From: Phlebotomus papatasi
Lineage: Eukaryota > Arthropoda > Insecta > Diptera > Psychodidae
Reading direction: 5' to 3'
Assembly: GCF_024763615.1 (NCBI RefSeq)
Contig: NC_077223.1
Coordinates: 60,512,627 to 60,576,626 of the forward strand
DNA length: 64,000 nucleotides
The notes beneath the pieces are model-generated. The model ran no database searches. It worked only from the letters and a program-made list of their open reading frames with translations, and was not told the DNA's origin. Made by a program: the position numbers and the translations under genes. This document shows positions 47,015 through 58,990 of the stretch, in pieces (the stretch's first letter is position 1; each line of letters starts with the position of its first letter).

Positions 47015-47068
47015 TATCTCTGTTAATTCGAGACATTTAAGCAATAAAAAAAATGTAAAGAAAACGAT

Positions 47069-50000
47069 TTAACTCAACGTGAGAATCTCAGCGATAGCAT
47101 TGACATACGGACTCTTTGTCGGTTTTTTAAATGAAATTGCAGCATTGCCAAAAGTAATCTTTTCTCTAACTTCTCCAGTGATGGTTTGGAATCCATTGGT
47201 TGGGTTCATTAACTTCACAAGATACATTTCGTGAGTTTCTAGAAGGACAGGTTGCTCCAGGAGCACATGAACCATGTAGAAATTGTCCTTCATGGCAATT
47301 CTGTTGATATGAGTTCCGTTTTCGAGTGTTTCCAAATTAAGATCACGTCCGGCAAATGTTAGAATTGCTCCATCCAGAGTTACGTCACTTTGGTCAAGTA
47401 GTAGACCAAAACCGGCTACGATTGTAGGCTTAGTGACACTCATAAGGACACTGTGATGATCATAGTTTATGGTACGATTGAAGCCACGAGACCATTTTGT
47501 AAATCGATTGAGGATCACGATGCTACGAGAAGTTTCGAAAGATATCACGGATGTTCGTGGGATATGGGAGAATTCAATGGCTCCGCTGAATTTATCCATA
47601 ATCACGAGAAAGATCCGGGATATCTCGTCAGCAGTTAGAAAGCCATCGAGTGTTGCACACTCTGAAAACTCTTCAGCTGTCATTGTTGGGAATCTGATGA
47701 GATGCAAAAGATCAAGACCTAACCATTCTCTTTTAGATTCGCCTACAAAAGAATATCGTTAGTTCGTTATGTCAATTTAAATTCAAATACTGACGTTTAA
47801 TGCCTCACCATCTGTGGGTAAATCCCTATCATTGCACTGATGTTTAATCCAAAGCATCACTGCACGGTAGATTTCAACTTCTCGGCAATTGAGTCTCGGC
47901 ATTTGCAAGATCAGGCCCAAGATTTCTCTAGAAGTGTTCACGAATTTGTCAGTAGCCAAAATTTCCCTGATTGTCCATTCGATGATCCTGTAGCACTTCT
48001 CTCTGAGGGATTGACAACCTAGAACTGTGGATTGCTGGAATACTTCTAGTACGTTGTCTGTGGAGAGACTTTGTTCAATGAATTCAACAACTTGGGTTTC
48101 CATGTGGCGAATTCCGAAACGTAGGGACAGACGCAAAAGTTCGAAGCTATTTTCAGAGTTTATATTCAGCTCATCGCAATACATATAGCGCAATAGGGCA
48201 CGAAAGTAAACCTCCTCGACGTCAGTTACCTAAGATAATTGATAAAATAATGAGTCTTAGATAAAGTAATTAATCTCATCTATGACATTTTTATGAAATT
48301 TAATAACACCTTATGTAGCAAAACTTTGGGTAAAATTTTAAATTCTAAGCAAACCAATTTGAGAATTTGGACTTTGATAGCCTTAAGAGAAAGAAAAAAT
48401 GGTTACTTAGTTTTATTCTCATGAAATTCTTGAATTCTCCTGATTTAAAAAGTATGTCGGAGCCATTACGAATGTTGTTCGAACTATAAAATTGGTTCGA
48501 CTAAAATTTCGCGTTATCAGTGTGTTAAATTTGAAAGCAATGTAATATTTTTTTATTTGCCATTTGTAAGTTTTAAATCAACTAATTTTGACAAATTTTG
48601 TTTAGTTTTATAAATACCGTCGTTGCGGGTGACTGCACTTTTTTTTGCTGTTTTTCAACTTTACCGTCTAAAAGTGGATAGTTAAAGTGAAAGGAGGGGG
48701 ATGAATGAGTAAAATTATTTGTATTTAGTTGTTAATGAACGGATTTTGTGCCACTAACATTGATTTTATAAAATTTTACTATGTTAAAAAAAATCAAGGA
48801 AAAAGGATTGCATTTGGGATACGGTGCTGGTGACTTTGCACTTTTTAATAAATGTTAAAAAATCAACTATTTCTGATAATAAACGACAATGACGATCTTT
48901 ACATCTAAGGGTAAGACGCACGAGATCTACAAGTTGAGGTGGTCGCCATCTTGATTTGACGTTTCTGTCCGCCATTTTGAAAAACTGTAAAAACCTAAAA
49001 CTGGTTCGATTGGGTTGAAATTTTAATATGTTGTAGCTGATGTCAAGACCTTTTCAAAACATATCTATGCTCCAGTGTACGTTAAGCATTTACCTAGATA
49101 CAGAGGATCAAAGTTTAAAATTTTGAAATATTCATATTTTGTCTGTATTTTCTAATCCTGACTTTTAAAACCTGAACGAAATGCCTCAGTAACCTTTAAA
49201 GATGGTTGAGGCTTTTATTTTATATATTTATTTACTCTTACATAATTAAAAAAAATAAACGAAAAGTACATTTATTTATTTTTTTTTATTTTTTCATCTT
49301 TGCAAAAACAGTTTTTCAGATACTCAAATAATACGCTGTTATAAACAAAAACATTACTTTTCTTTTTGTTTGTTTGTTTGATCTCATCGCCTAACGACAG
49401 TGCTGTCTTTTTTGTGATGGTTTTGATAAAAGAAGCTCCCCGTAGTTTTGTATTCATGAAAATGTCGAAATTTTGAAATTGGAGCCCCTGTATCCAGACA
49501 ATCGCATGACGTAGGTCGGATTTTATATACGTTTTGAAAAGGCCTTGATATCAGCTAGAACATACTAAAATTTCAGCTCAATCGGATGAGATTTTTGTTT
49601 TGACAGTTATTCGAAATGGCGGACAAAAATGTCAAATCAAGATGGCGATCATACTATCTTGTAGATCTCGGTCATTTTATCTTAAATTCCCAAAAAAATT
49701 GGATAATTTTTAGCCAAATACTTTTACAATAAAGCTTTAGAAAGACCATTATATGCAATTTTATAACATAAATCATGTGTTCTTACGGAGATAATAGTGA
49801 AAAAAAAATATTTCAATAAAAATAGTGAACAAAATCAAAGTAGATTATTCTAACTTGATAAATTTAGAATAGATTTGGGCATTTTACTGAAATCGATTTT
49901 GGAATTGAACCTTCAGATAATTTTTTCACGGAGCTGTTTTTTGCCAAAATACCTACACTAGCATTTCATTGACTATTACTGAAACTACAAGAATCCTTTT

Positions 50001-50801
50001 GAGGATCATTGTACCTTACTTGGTACTTAACATATCCCTATATACTTTGACATGGTAGACCGAATCGGTGAAGACTATCAGTAAGTGCTAGAATTTATGA
50101 AAGTCTTACGGACAGCAAAGTCACCCCCGACCCCCGAGTGCAAAGTCACCCGCAACGACGGTACACTAAATTTAAGAGCCCTTTTCTGTATTTTGATGTT
50201 CCATTATGTTCTTTAACAGTATCGGAATTTATTATTACAAATAAAAAAAAAAGACGATGTTAAATTGATAAAATAATTACTATACCTCCATAGAAAAATG
50301 TGCGCAAACCAAAATATTTATATTATCAATATATTTCTAATGTGATTAATTTCTCCACAATTTTTTCAAAATATTCAAATGCTTCGTTAAGAAAAAAAAA
50401 ACTCACGTCGAAATTGTATAAATACTCGTTTCATATAGTCAACAAACAAAGATAAGGAAGCTTCGAGTTCACTCTATATTATCACTGATTCACTGTAAAA
50501 ACGTGTTGAATTAAACCTTATAGAAAATTAAATTTGGGCATACCTCAATTTCTGGCGGAGGATTAGGGCGCTCGTAGAGGGCTTCGTAGAAGGAGGCACT
50601 TGTCGTAGCTAGGACATGTCGATGAGCAGGAATCTTAACTTTTGCTTGACCCACAACGAATGAAACGTCCGACATTAGGTCACTAGCCAAGAGATAGGCA
50701 TTTCGCTCGCGAATGCTGTTCTTTGTAGCCTGCCAGGGACTATCCTGGGTAGATTTGGTGGCTTGAGGGGCTTCAGAATCAAACCAGTGTGTTGCTGACA
50801 T
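47069..50801 (-). CDS. BTB-BACK-PHR domain protein (BTBD1/2/3/6-like)
   Basis: Three exons, 50801-50544, 48229-47809 and 47742-47069, in phase (0, then 1); 450 residues. The start is ATG 50801 (MSATHWFDSEAPQ). The BTB/POZ domain spans about residues 35-120 (ASDLMSDVSFVVG, IPAHRHVLATTSASFYEALY, then TDVEEVYFRALLRYMYCDEL after the junction). The BACK region is about 125-230 (LSTDNVLEVFQQSTVLGCQS, VMLWIKHQC). The C-terminal 150 residues resemble the PHR domain (NRFTKWSRGFNRTINYDHHS, VAGFGLLL). Such proteins are often cullin-3 adaptors for ubiquitination, with PHR binding substrate; this is inferred. Intron 1 (2.3 kb) contains a 1.5-kb foldback element. Confidence 0.88.
48617..50161. mobile_element. 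TA-flanked foldback in intron 1 of the BTB gene
   Basis: The ends are CCGTCGTTGCGGGTGACTGC and AAGTCACCCGCAACGACGG, with TA at 48615-48616 and 50162-50163. Inside is a second inverted pair (about 48890-49140 against 49480-49690): GAGATCTACAAGTTGAGGTG faces TACTATCTTGTAGATCTCGG. That inner pair matches 37560-37870 and may be an independent insertion. No transposase frame. Confidence 0.8.
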
Positions 50802-51682
50802 GTTTTAACGTGAATTTTACAAATGCAACTAGTAGGAATGTCGCTTTGCTAGAGAGATAGCGCTTTTTCTCTTGCTGATTAGATAAGAAGTCGATTATGG
50901 TGTGGAAATAATGTGATATTGAGTCGAAAAATGGGTTATGACGAGCTCAGTTTATCTTTTCGGGCAATACCACAATGACTGTTTCCTCCCCCCCCAAAAA
51001 AAAAGGGTAAACTTTGCATAAAAATTAATTATTGTAATAAAGATAATACAGCTGTATGCTCTCAAATATTGTTAGAATAGATAGTAGTTTGATAAAGCAT
51101 ACTTTTTTGATTTTTTTCTTTTCTTAGAGAATTCAACAAAAGAAATCTGCGATTAATTTATTTAAGTTGAAAATTTCAATATAATCTTTACTTACTATTT
51201 GGGCCTTATCGGAGATTTAACGAATCTGAACTTGCACTCTATAATTGTTTCAGAAACATAATTTCTAGGGTTGTTTAACTTTTGCACTTCGAAAACGATT
51301 ATAGGTTAGGTGAAAGTTTCGAGGGCTCATAAAGAAACCAAATATAATCTTCTCATTCACATCTGGAATTTGACTGTTCAATAAATAGTGCCTTGGATAA
51401 AGGATAAAAAGAACTCTTTTGCTAAAAATGTATTTGATGCTCGATGAATTCATACACAATTTTAAATTTTTAAACTGAATTTTCACACAAGGTTGAAATA
51501 ATTTGAAAATTATCAAATGTTTCAAGATTTATTGAGTGATTTTATGAGGCGAATAACAATGGAACAAGAATACGAGTGTCACTGTTGCGTTTTTTCTTAT
51601 AACAAAGCGATGACTGATACTCACACGGTCACGACCCACAAGACACTTCGAAATTCGAACAAGAAGGAGCTTTATCAGCCAC
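50802..51682. other. Upstream flank of the BTB gene and AT-rich DNA
   Basis: No TATA box is seen just upstream of 50801. No other gene or clear repeat up to the mariner element. Confidence 0.5.
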
Positions 51683-51928
51683 TAAAGCATGTCCACGATA
51701 AAATTTGAACAAATCAATCTGTCAAAACCTGATGACAGTGCGGAATGTTTTTTTTGTGTTCACATTGAAGTGTCATTCATTAGCTTTGTTTTAGTATGGT
51801 ATTCCCATCTATGTTTATTAATCAGTGAGAAATTAAACAAAAATGGAGAAAAGGCGAGAAGCCATGGTTGACACGCATCTTCAAAATCCATATCTCACGT
51901 ATTCACAAATAGGAAGAATAACTGGGAA

Positions 51929-52254
51929 TTGGGGATCTCAGTGGCGCAATCGGTAAGACCATTTGGTCTTGAACAGTGAGATCTTTGACTCGACTCTCAC
52001 AGCTGTGAGTTCGAGTCCCGTCCGGTGCGGTGCAAACAACTGAATGTCGGCGCGAAAAAGACATTATTCACTGTGATAAAAACGTAATAAAATGCATCGC
52101 CTCTGCCCAAAAATCCTTCAGGAGCACGGAAGAAGCATTCACTACGGGAAAGGCGTTCCTGGGCGATCTACGATCAGCAGATTCTTCCAACACGAGGCAC
52201 ATTGTAACGATTATTTTGTAATACCAAATAAAGTTTCTCGATACGATTAATAAT
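51929..52254 (+). mobile_element. Second SINE family, full-length copy inside the mariner
   Basis: The head is GGGGATCTCAGTGGCGCAAT (A box) and the B box is GAGTTCGAGTCCCG. The body follows, then an ATTAATAATAA tail. It is flanked by AATAACTGGGAA at 51917-51928 and AATAACTGGAAA at 52255-52266, a target duplication of 11-12 bases. It interrupts the transposase reading frame. Confidence 0.85.
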
Positions 52255-52940
52255 AATAACTGGAAACTCACGTGGGACCGTTTGGAACGTAATTTTACGA
52301 TTCAAGGAAACCAAAACTATTGCTCAAAAACCAGAATGTGGTAAAAATCGAGGAATTCAAGACCAACAAATTGAGAAAAAGTGCTTGTGTACTTCAAGAT
52401 TAACCCCTATGCTTCTCCACGAGATGTGACCAAAAAAATGGGTATCTTAAATAGTTTGGTGCAGAAGATCAAGAAGAAAAATGATTTGCTTACTAGCAAA
52501 GCCCAACCAACAGCCTATCGTAGTGGTGAGCAATGCCTTGTGGCCAAAACTAGAGCCCGAAGATTGAATGACAAACTTGTGAGGGGTATTAAAGGGTGCA
52601 TTCTAATGGATGATGAAACGATCGTAAAAGGCGATTTCAAACGACTTCCTGGTCAGCAATTTTATACCGCAAAATCTCGGAAGGGTGTAACTAAGAAGTA
52701 CCCATTAAAAAATTACTCGAAATTTCCAAAAAAAAAAACTCATGGATAGCGATTGGCACCTGTGGTCGTAGGAGCCAAGAGTTCTTCACAATGGACACAA
52801 TTAATTGCGAGATTTATGTACATAAAGAAGTGCCTTCAAAAGCGTCCTCTGCCGCTTTATCGTGACCACAACAATCCTCCACTGTTCTAGCCATACCTAG
52901 CATTCTGTCATTATGTCAAGGACACTATAAGATGGTTTAA

Positions 52941-54752
52941 CCCTTTAACTCTTTCCGGACCACAACATATCCAGCGAACGAATTTCAGTAAAACTCACTT
53001 TATTGTAAGTCTTAGTGGTCATAATATGATACTTTTGTAGAGAAAGAATTTTCTCCGCCTCTGGGAAATTGGAAAACTCATGGGTACTCTCGTCCCCAAA
53101 AGAACGAAAAGGAGACAAACTTCAATTTTCCAAAAGCCAATAATATCAATTCTGTGAATTATTTTTGCGTGTCAAATGACTCCTTTACAATGTTGATCAC
53201 TAAAACAAGAAAAATTATTGACCAGTATCTTGTGGGATGTCCAGGAAGTGCTAAAAAGGACACCCAGCTCCTGCTTTCCAACAGATTCCTCAAAATATTT
53301 CACACAATAACACTTTAACACACATTCCTCTCAACACGATGTTATTGTAGACACATTAAGCTTTCTCAAGAGCCAAAAAAAAACACTTTTTGGACAATCA
53401 GAATTCCCCAAAATCTGGAAGAATAGGAAAAACTTCCCTGAAAGCAAATCTGCAAGGAAGCAGAAAATCGAAAATTCACGATTTTAGATCAGGAATAGGG
53501 GAAAGTGGTCTGCCTTTGAATGCGGCAGCCTTTGAATATTGTAATTTTTTTCATTTTTCTTTTAAGCATAAATTCTTTTCTATTAGATAGCTATTCATAA
53601 TCCTCACAAGTCATCAAAAAATGCAGACCCTAGCTCTTATTTTCTAGGTTCTAGGGCAAAAAAAAGGAAACTGAGCTCAAAACTGTAATTTTGATGTTCC
53701 ACAATTCATGTGTTTTTTCATAATCAAAATAATTTTTGGAACAAATCTTCTATTGTGAGTCATAGAAGGTTATTCTTGGATGGTATTTCTCCAAATACAT
53801 TTTGATTCAGATGAGACAAATTTTGTGGGTGATAAAAGTTTGCAAATATTTCTCTGCGGCAGCCTTTGAATCTTAATGTTGTGTGCCTTTGAATCCTCTC
53901 TTTCCATACATTGAAACATCTGACAGCTTCCTGTCCGGGAGCAGAATAGAACTCCTACTTTTGTCTGACGAATGTCATACAAATACTTATGCTATCTTCC
54001 TCCGGCCGGGATGTTTCAAACTGAGAATTGTCAACTTCAATAGCGTTTTCTTACAAATTTTCAAGTGAAAAACAGTGGTTCAGAAAAATGTAAGAAATGT
54101 TGTTGTATAATGACTTTTGACTACAGTGGTGGTTTTATTGAGTGCATTAGGGTTCATGCTAATCAATTATGGGCCGTTTAATGCTACAGCCCTAATATTC
54201 TCAGTGAAAAATTAAGATTCAAAGGCTGCCCAACCACATTCAAAGGCAGACCATGCAGGCTGCCTTTGAATATATCGACATCACATTTTTAAGTTCCACA
54301 CCAGGAAAAACTGAGGACTTGCGAGTCCTGAATGGGGTAAGCATAGAAGCTTAATGAACAAGAGAATTTTTTGGTGTAGTGCAAAGTAAAACTCCTTTTG
54401 TAGTTTACTCTGAAAAAAATCTCAAATTTGGAACATTATTTTTCGTTCAAAGGCAGACCACTTTCCCCTATCTTAGCTCAGGAGTTAATTGGGATCCTGC
54501 AAAAAATATCCTAGATTCGGACATCCTTATAGTTTGTAATCATCCACAAAAATCGGATTTTTATCGATTCTAAATAGTCAAAAAAAATTCTTTTTTCCAT
54601 GGGTACCAAAAGTCCCAAAGGAGACGAAAGAGTTAAGGACGAGAAGGTCAAAAATCGGGGCTCAGAAAAAATCACTTTTAAAGCATAACTTTAGAAGATC
54701 GTAGGAAAAATTTCATTTTTGGGTCACCGGTGACCCAATCGTCCTTAAAAGG
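52941..54752. mobile_element. TTAA-flanked (piggyBac-like) element inside the mariner
   Basis: The ends are CCCTTTAACTCTTTCCGGAC and CAATCGTCCTTAAAAGG, flanked by TTAA at 52937-52940 and 54753-54756. The complement of the right end (CCTTTTAAGGACGATTGG) matches the left end of the 17433 element, and both continue with CACCGGTG, so they are one family. It contains a TA foldback and no transposase frame. Confidence 0.85.
53498..54468. mobile_element. GGGGAAAGTGG foldback inside the TTAA element
   Basis: The ends are GGGGAAAGTGGTCTGCCTTT and AAAGGCAGACCACTTTCCCC, flanked by TA at 53496-53497 and 54469-54470. GCGGCAGCCTTTGAAT recurs internally several times on both strands. It is the innermost of four layers. 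Confidence 0.85.
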
Positions 54753-55328
54753 TTAAAGATAACGCCATCCAGTGTGCTGCGTGACTGCAACCCATCAAAT
54801 AACCCAGGAATTCGGCTAATTGAGAAATACTGGGATATTTTGAAGAGAGACATGAGGAGGAATGCTAAAAGAGCCAAGGACATCAAAAGTTTTGCTTAGA
54901 AGTGGAAAAGGATAGTCAGGAGGTAGGACACGTAGAAATGACCTTTAATCAAAACCATAATTGCGGGTCTCAAGAAAAAAAAATCCGAGAATTTGGAAGC
55001 CAAAAGTTGGATTATAAAAGGCACTGAGTAAAAAATATTATAACACATGCTTTGAAGTTAAATCGTTTTTGTTTTCTTCAAATTTTATCGTGGACATGCT
55101 TTACGTGAAGGAAACGAAAAGTAAAAAAAAAAAATCTTTGGCTTTCGAAAGCGATCTTCATTTTTTTTACTGCTCGAACGCCACAAAGAGACTAGTTATA
55201 TAATAAAAATCCCTCGATTTTGAGTTATTTAGCGTCAGAAGAAAACAGCTTTGTAGACTAATTAATAAATAATAAGAAAAATACTTGACTTTTTGACCGT
55301 TTTAATTTTCCTTGATAACAAAAGTATA

Positions 55329-56343
55329 CAGTAGACTCTCGCAAATTCGGCTCTTTTAAGATCGGGCTACTTTTTAATTTGGGCAGCGGTTACATTTGAA
55401 AAAAGTTTGTTGACATTTTGCAAGTTTGATTATTATTATCAAATGAATCAAATATGCTCAAATTTAGCATGGTTTGTCTTAGTTTTGATGTGATTTTGCA
55501 TTATTGAGGAATTTTCACGCAATTTACGTAATATATGAGTGTTTAAACTCAATATCTGTATTAACCCCGTCTGACCAGGTAAGCGTGGATTATAGCCTCA
55601 ATTAACCCCTATCTTTCATACCTTACCTTTAAGAAGCTCCCATACAAAATACCCCTTACTAAATATATGTGAAGGACACTGTTTTGCGTTCATGGTGGTG
55701 AGCAGCGGAACTACGAAAATTATGTTGTCGGCCGTGATGCTCAGCTGTCAGTGACAAGATGGAATTTTTTCCAAAATATTTTATTTGTTTTTAAAATTCT
55801 CGCAAAGATTCTCAGTGTTTTTAGTGTTTTGTTTAAATAGTAATAAATGTGCGTGGAAGCGTTTCGTGTAGAGAAATGTGTTGTGATAACTATAAACAAA
55901 TTTCCAACGTTGTAATACGTGTTTTTATTTCCTTTCGGGGGTATTTTTTGAGAGACAATTTTTTTTTTCAGAATAGTTTTTGCTTTTCTAAAGTGTTAAA
56001 TCATTCATACTGGTTAAATAAAACATATCCCTATCTTTGTAGCTTCTATCATTTGTATAAAATTCGAAGGTGAAATCAGGATGTGCAATTGACAGCTTCA
56101 TTCCACCGCCATTGATATACATGGCAAGATTCAGTCCTTAATTTGTGCCTTTCCGATGAGGGCTAAAATAGTGCCTAAAGCTGGGTGTTAATTAATAGCT
56201 CAACGCTGGGCCCCCCTTACCCTGTGTCAGACCAGACGGGACATGAATAAAAATCGTTGCATTTCAAAAAGTTTGTCGCACGAATTTCTGTCTAATTCGG
56301 CTGACATTTCGGTCCCATATGCCCGAATTTGAGAGTGCTACTG
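55329..56343. mobile_element. CAGTAGACTC-type MITE, family 1, copy 2 (enlarged by an insertion)
   Basis: The ends are CAGTAGACTCTCGCAAATTC and GAATTTGAGAGTGCTACTG, flanked by TA (55327-55328, 56344-56345). GGCTCTTTTAAGATCGGGCT and TTTCGGTCCCATATGCCCGA match the copy at 12650 in reverse. The middle (about 55565-56240) is a further insertion. Confidence 0.8.
55565..56240. mobile_element. Element nested in the MITE
   Basis: The ends are CCCCGTCTGACCAGG and CAGACCAGACGGG. This block is absent from the 210-bp copy at 12650, so it is an insertion, but no target duplication is clear. It has no convincing coding frame. Confidence 0.55.
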
Positions 56344-56349
56344 TATCAT

Positions 56350-58990
56350 GTTTTTTTTTTCTATATCCCCACCCATCCCTCTCTAATTCAGGTCTCAGGC
56401 TCTTAGTCTATCATGACCGAAAACCTACATGGTAGAACATTGTCACTAACTCGCAATCACTTACATAAAAATAAATACATAAATCTGTACTATACACTTT
56501 TAAACACTCATAGGAGTGATACTGCCAGGATTCCTAGAAGTATTATATTTGGATGCCATTTCTCTTGACAAATCTGGCTATCATAATTAAAGGTCCAGTG
56601 AGCTTGCGCTCGAGACACAGTGCTAATATGTCCCTAACCTGGAGGCTAGGGGATATAGCACTGCATGAGGAAACAAGCTCTTCTCTGCCAACCACAAATC
56701 GCGGACACCTGAAGAGGACATGATGACTGTCCTCATATTCATTACAGCGCTCACATAATGGATGATCAGCTATATTTATCCTGTGTAAATGTACTCTTAA
56801 TCCTACATGGTTCGAAATCAGTCGACTTACTATAACAATGGTCTCTCTATTCAGTTAACCTAGTCCCGCAAACCATGGCTGTACATTACACTCTGGTAAG
56901 ATTGAATGACAATATCTGCCGAGTTCGTCCACGTGCCACGCCACTTTCCATTGACTTACACACTCCCATCTAGCAATGGTGAACCAATCTTCTGTTCTAG
57001 TCATTTCATCTTGGACAACTGAGGAACATGCTCCTTGTCTCGCTGCTTCGTCTGCCATATCGTTACTAATCACTCCTACATGCGATGGTACTCAGCAAAT
57101 GCTCACAGATTTTTCCCACTGCCTAAGATCTTCAATTAACCCAGCAATTTCCCGATGCAGTAAGCCACCAACATTCTTGCCATTATAGTGTTTTATTGAT
57201 AAAATGCTGGACAATGAATCTGACAATACGCAATTCTGCTCGTGTTCTGTAGGGTGTTCAATAGCAAATCTGAGGGCCATTTTAATTGCTGTTAATTCTG
57301 CAGTAAAATTAGATGCATTATAATTCAAAGCGATACAGTCCTGTGATCTGGTTGTGACGTCCCAAATTCCCACACCAACACCTTGCTGTGATTTAGAGCC
57401 ATCAGTGTATATCACACGGGCTGCCACTAAATTCTCATTATGAAGCGTTTCGAAAACAAAAGAACTGGCCACAGAACTCCACATATCTTTGGGGAAGCCT
57501 CTTAGCTGCTCCCACACAGATATACTTACCACTGCATTAATCCTCTCATGGAAGACGCTATGCAAGTTCTCGGAACCATGCGTAGGGCTCCACCCTATTT
57601 CGTCCAAAGCCCCTACTATATGGGATAATGTGTACCGTGATCCTATTTCTTGGAGTTGTCTGAGGTCTTCCCACAGATCTGGTTGACGCACCGTAGCCTT
57701 TATTAAAAATCTTTCGCCAAGTAAAATAAAACGCAGCTCCAATGGACAAATACCCGCCAAAACCTCCACTGTCATTGTGTGTGTTGACTTCATTAATCCT
57801 AAACATATACGTAAACAACGCCACTGGATTCGATAGTTTTATCATATGTCCCTTGGCTGTCGTTCTAAACACCAGGCATCCATATTCAAGCACAGATCTG
57901 ATGGTTGTAACGTATATAGTTCTTAAGACCGCCGGGTGAGCTCCCCACCTTTGACCACATACTGCTCTTAAGAAGTTAATCCTTTTACTGCATGATGCTG
58001 TGATACTTCTTATATGGGCTGCCCACAAACATTTGCAATCAAATATTACACCAAGGTATTTGTATGATGTGACACCTTGCAGTACCCCATCGTTCCACTC
58101 CACTCTGATAACCGGAGGATTGTGCTTTCGAGTGAAAAGCACAAAAGCTGATTTTTGAATAGACAAGTTCAGGCCTTTAGTTTCCAAGAAATTCTGTACC
58201 GCTGAGCATGCTCTGGATAAAGAATTTTCAATCCCACTGGGATCTGCATGGACTACACCTACGGCTATATCGTCCGCATATTGTAAAATAAAGCAGTCAT
58301 CAGGTATCACAGATTCGAGCTCCCGTACATAGAGGTTGTAACATAGGGGTGACAGCACCGATCCTTGAGGTAGTCCTCTAAATCCTGTGCGAATGATTTG
58401 CACCCTGTTATTTTGATAGAATTGTAGCCTTCTTTCTGTAAACAGGCGACTAATCAGAAGTCCAATTTTCAAAGGAAGCCCATGTAACACGAGATCTCTG
58501 CAGAGTATATCCACTGTAAGACGTTATCGTACGCTGATTTTACATCAAGAAACGCACATCCCAGCATTTTCTTTTTACTCCAAGCATATTGGATCTGCGT
58601 GTGTAGCTTCACTAAGCAGTTTTGGGTGCCCACGCCATTTTTAAAACCCATTTGTGATTTTGGGATCAAATCTTCCTGTTTGGCCCAACGATCTAGTCTA
58701 CTCAAAAGTAGTTTTTCGAAAAGTTTGCGGACTATGGAAAGCAGGCAGATAGGTCTGTAGTGATCACAGTGTGAGCCATCTTTACCAGGTTTCTTTATAG
58801 CTATGACCTTTGACACTAACCATGAATCAGGAATTATATTTGACTCTAAAAAACTATTAAATATCTCTAAGAGCAGTGTTTTTGCTTCGGTTGGGATATT
58901 TTTCAGAAGGCTAGCTCTTATTCTATCAGCCCCCGCTGCTTTATTCTTGAGTTCCATTTCCATTTCCATAAAATTTGGCAATTAAGCGAC
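56350..58990 (-). mobile_element. 5'-truncated non-LTR retrotransposon with RT and RNase H (I/R1/LOA type)
   Basis: On the minus strand it ends in a run of about 11 A (T run near 56349-56360), the expected poly(A) tail. Endonuclease and ORF1 are missing, so it was truncated on integration, as is common for LINEs. The combination of RT, RNase H and a terminal Cys/His motif points to the I superfamily (I, R1 or LOA clades); I cannot choose among these. Its 3' end stops only a few bases from the MITE ending at 56343. Confidence 0.8.
56590..58985 (-). pseudogene. LINE polyprotein: reverse transcriptase, RNase H, CCHC
   Basis: 58981-58469 encodes the start of the RT (NKAAGADRIRASLLKNIP; PDSWLVSKVIAIKKPGKDGS; HYRPICLLSIVRKLFEKLL; AFLDVKSAYDNV). 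After a frameshift, 58514-57830 gives GLPQGSVLSPLCYNLYV, the catalytic YADD (ILQYADDIAVGV) and YKYLGVIFDCKCLW. 57420-56855 gives RNase H with YTDGS, AELTAIKMAL, LSDSLSS and NDMADEAAR (the D-E-D-D residues). 56790-56690 gives CERCNEYEDSHHVLFRC. Frame changes and an in-frame stop at 57091 (IC-stop-VPSHVG) show that it is inactive, but it is younger than the other LINE remnants here. Confidence 0.85.

Larger units (their letters stand above)
51843..55040 (+). pseudogene. Mariner (ITmD37E) transposase pseudogene
   Basis: Starts MEKRREAMVDTHLQNPYLTY (helix-turn-helix region) and is cut by the SINE after RITGN. It resumes with INPYASPRDVTKKMG and GCILMDDETIVKGDFKRLPG, which includes the first catalytic Asp. 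SRRSQEFFTMDTINCEIYVH follows after a frameshift. The second block reads PYLAFCHYVKD, where the family has an Asp (PDLAxCHY), so the second catalytic residue is lost. It is cut again at 52937 by the TTAA element and ends with LIEKYWDILKRDMRRNAK. There are several stops and frameshifts, so it is inactive. Confidence 0.85.
51685..55101 (+). mobile_element. ITmD37E-type mariner, TA-flanked, with three insertions
   Basis: The inverted ends are AAGCATGTCCACGATAAAAT and ATTTTATCGTGGACATGCTT, matching over 25 bases, with TA at 51683-51684 and 55102-55103. Without its guests (a SINE and a TTAA element, which itself holds a TA foldback) it is about 1.28 kb, the usual size of a mariner. The transposase inside is broken (next entry). 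Confidence 0.9.

Noticed and set aside
53390..54573. Several short open frames
   Set aside because: They fall inside nested transposons (TTAA element and TA foldback).
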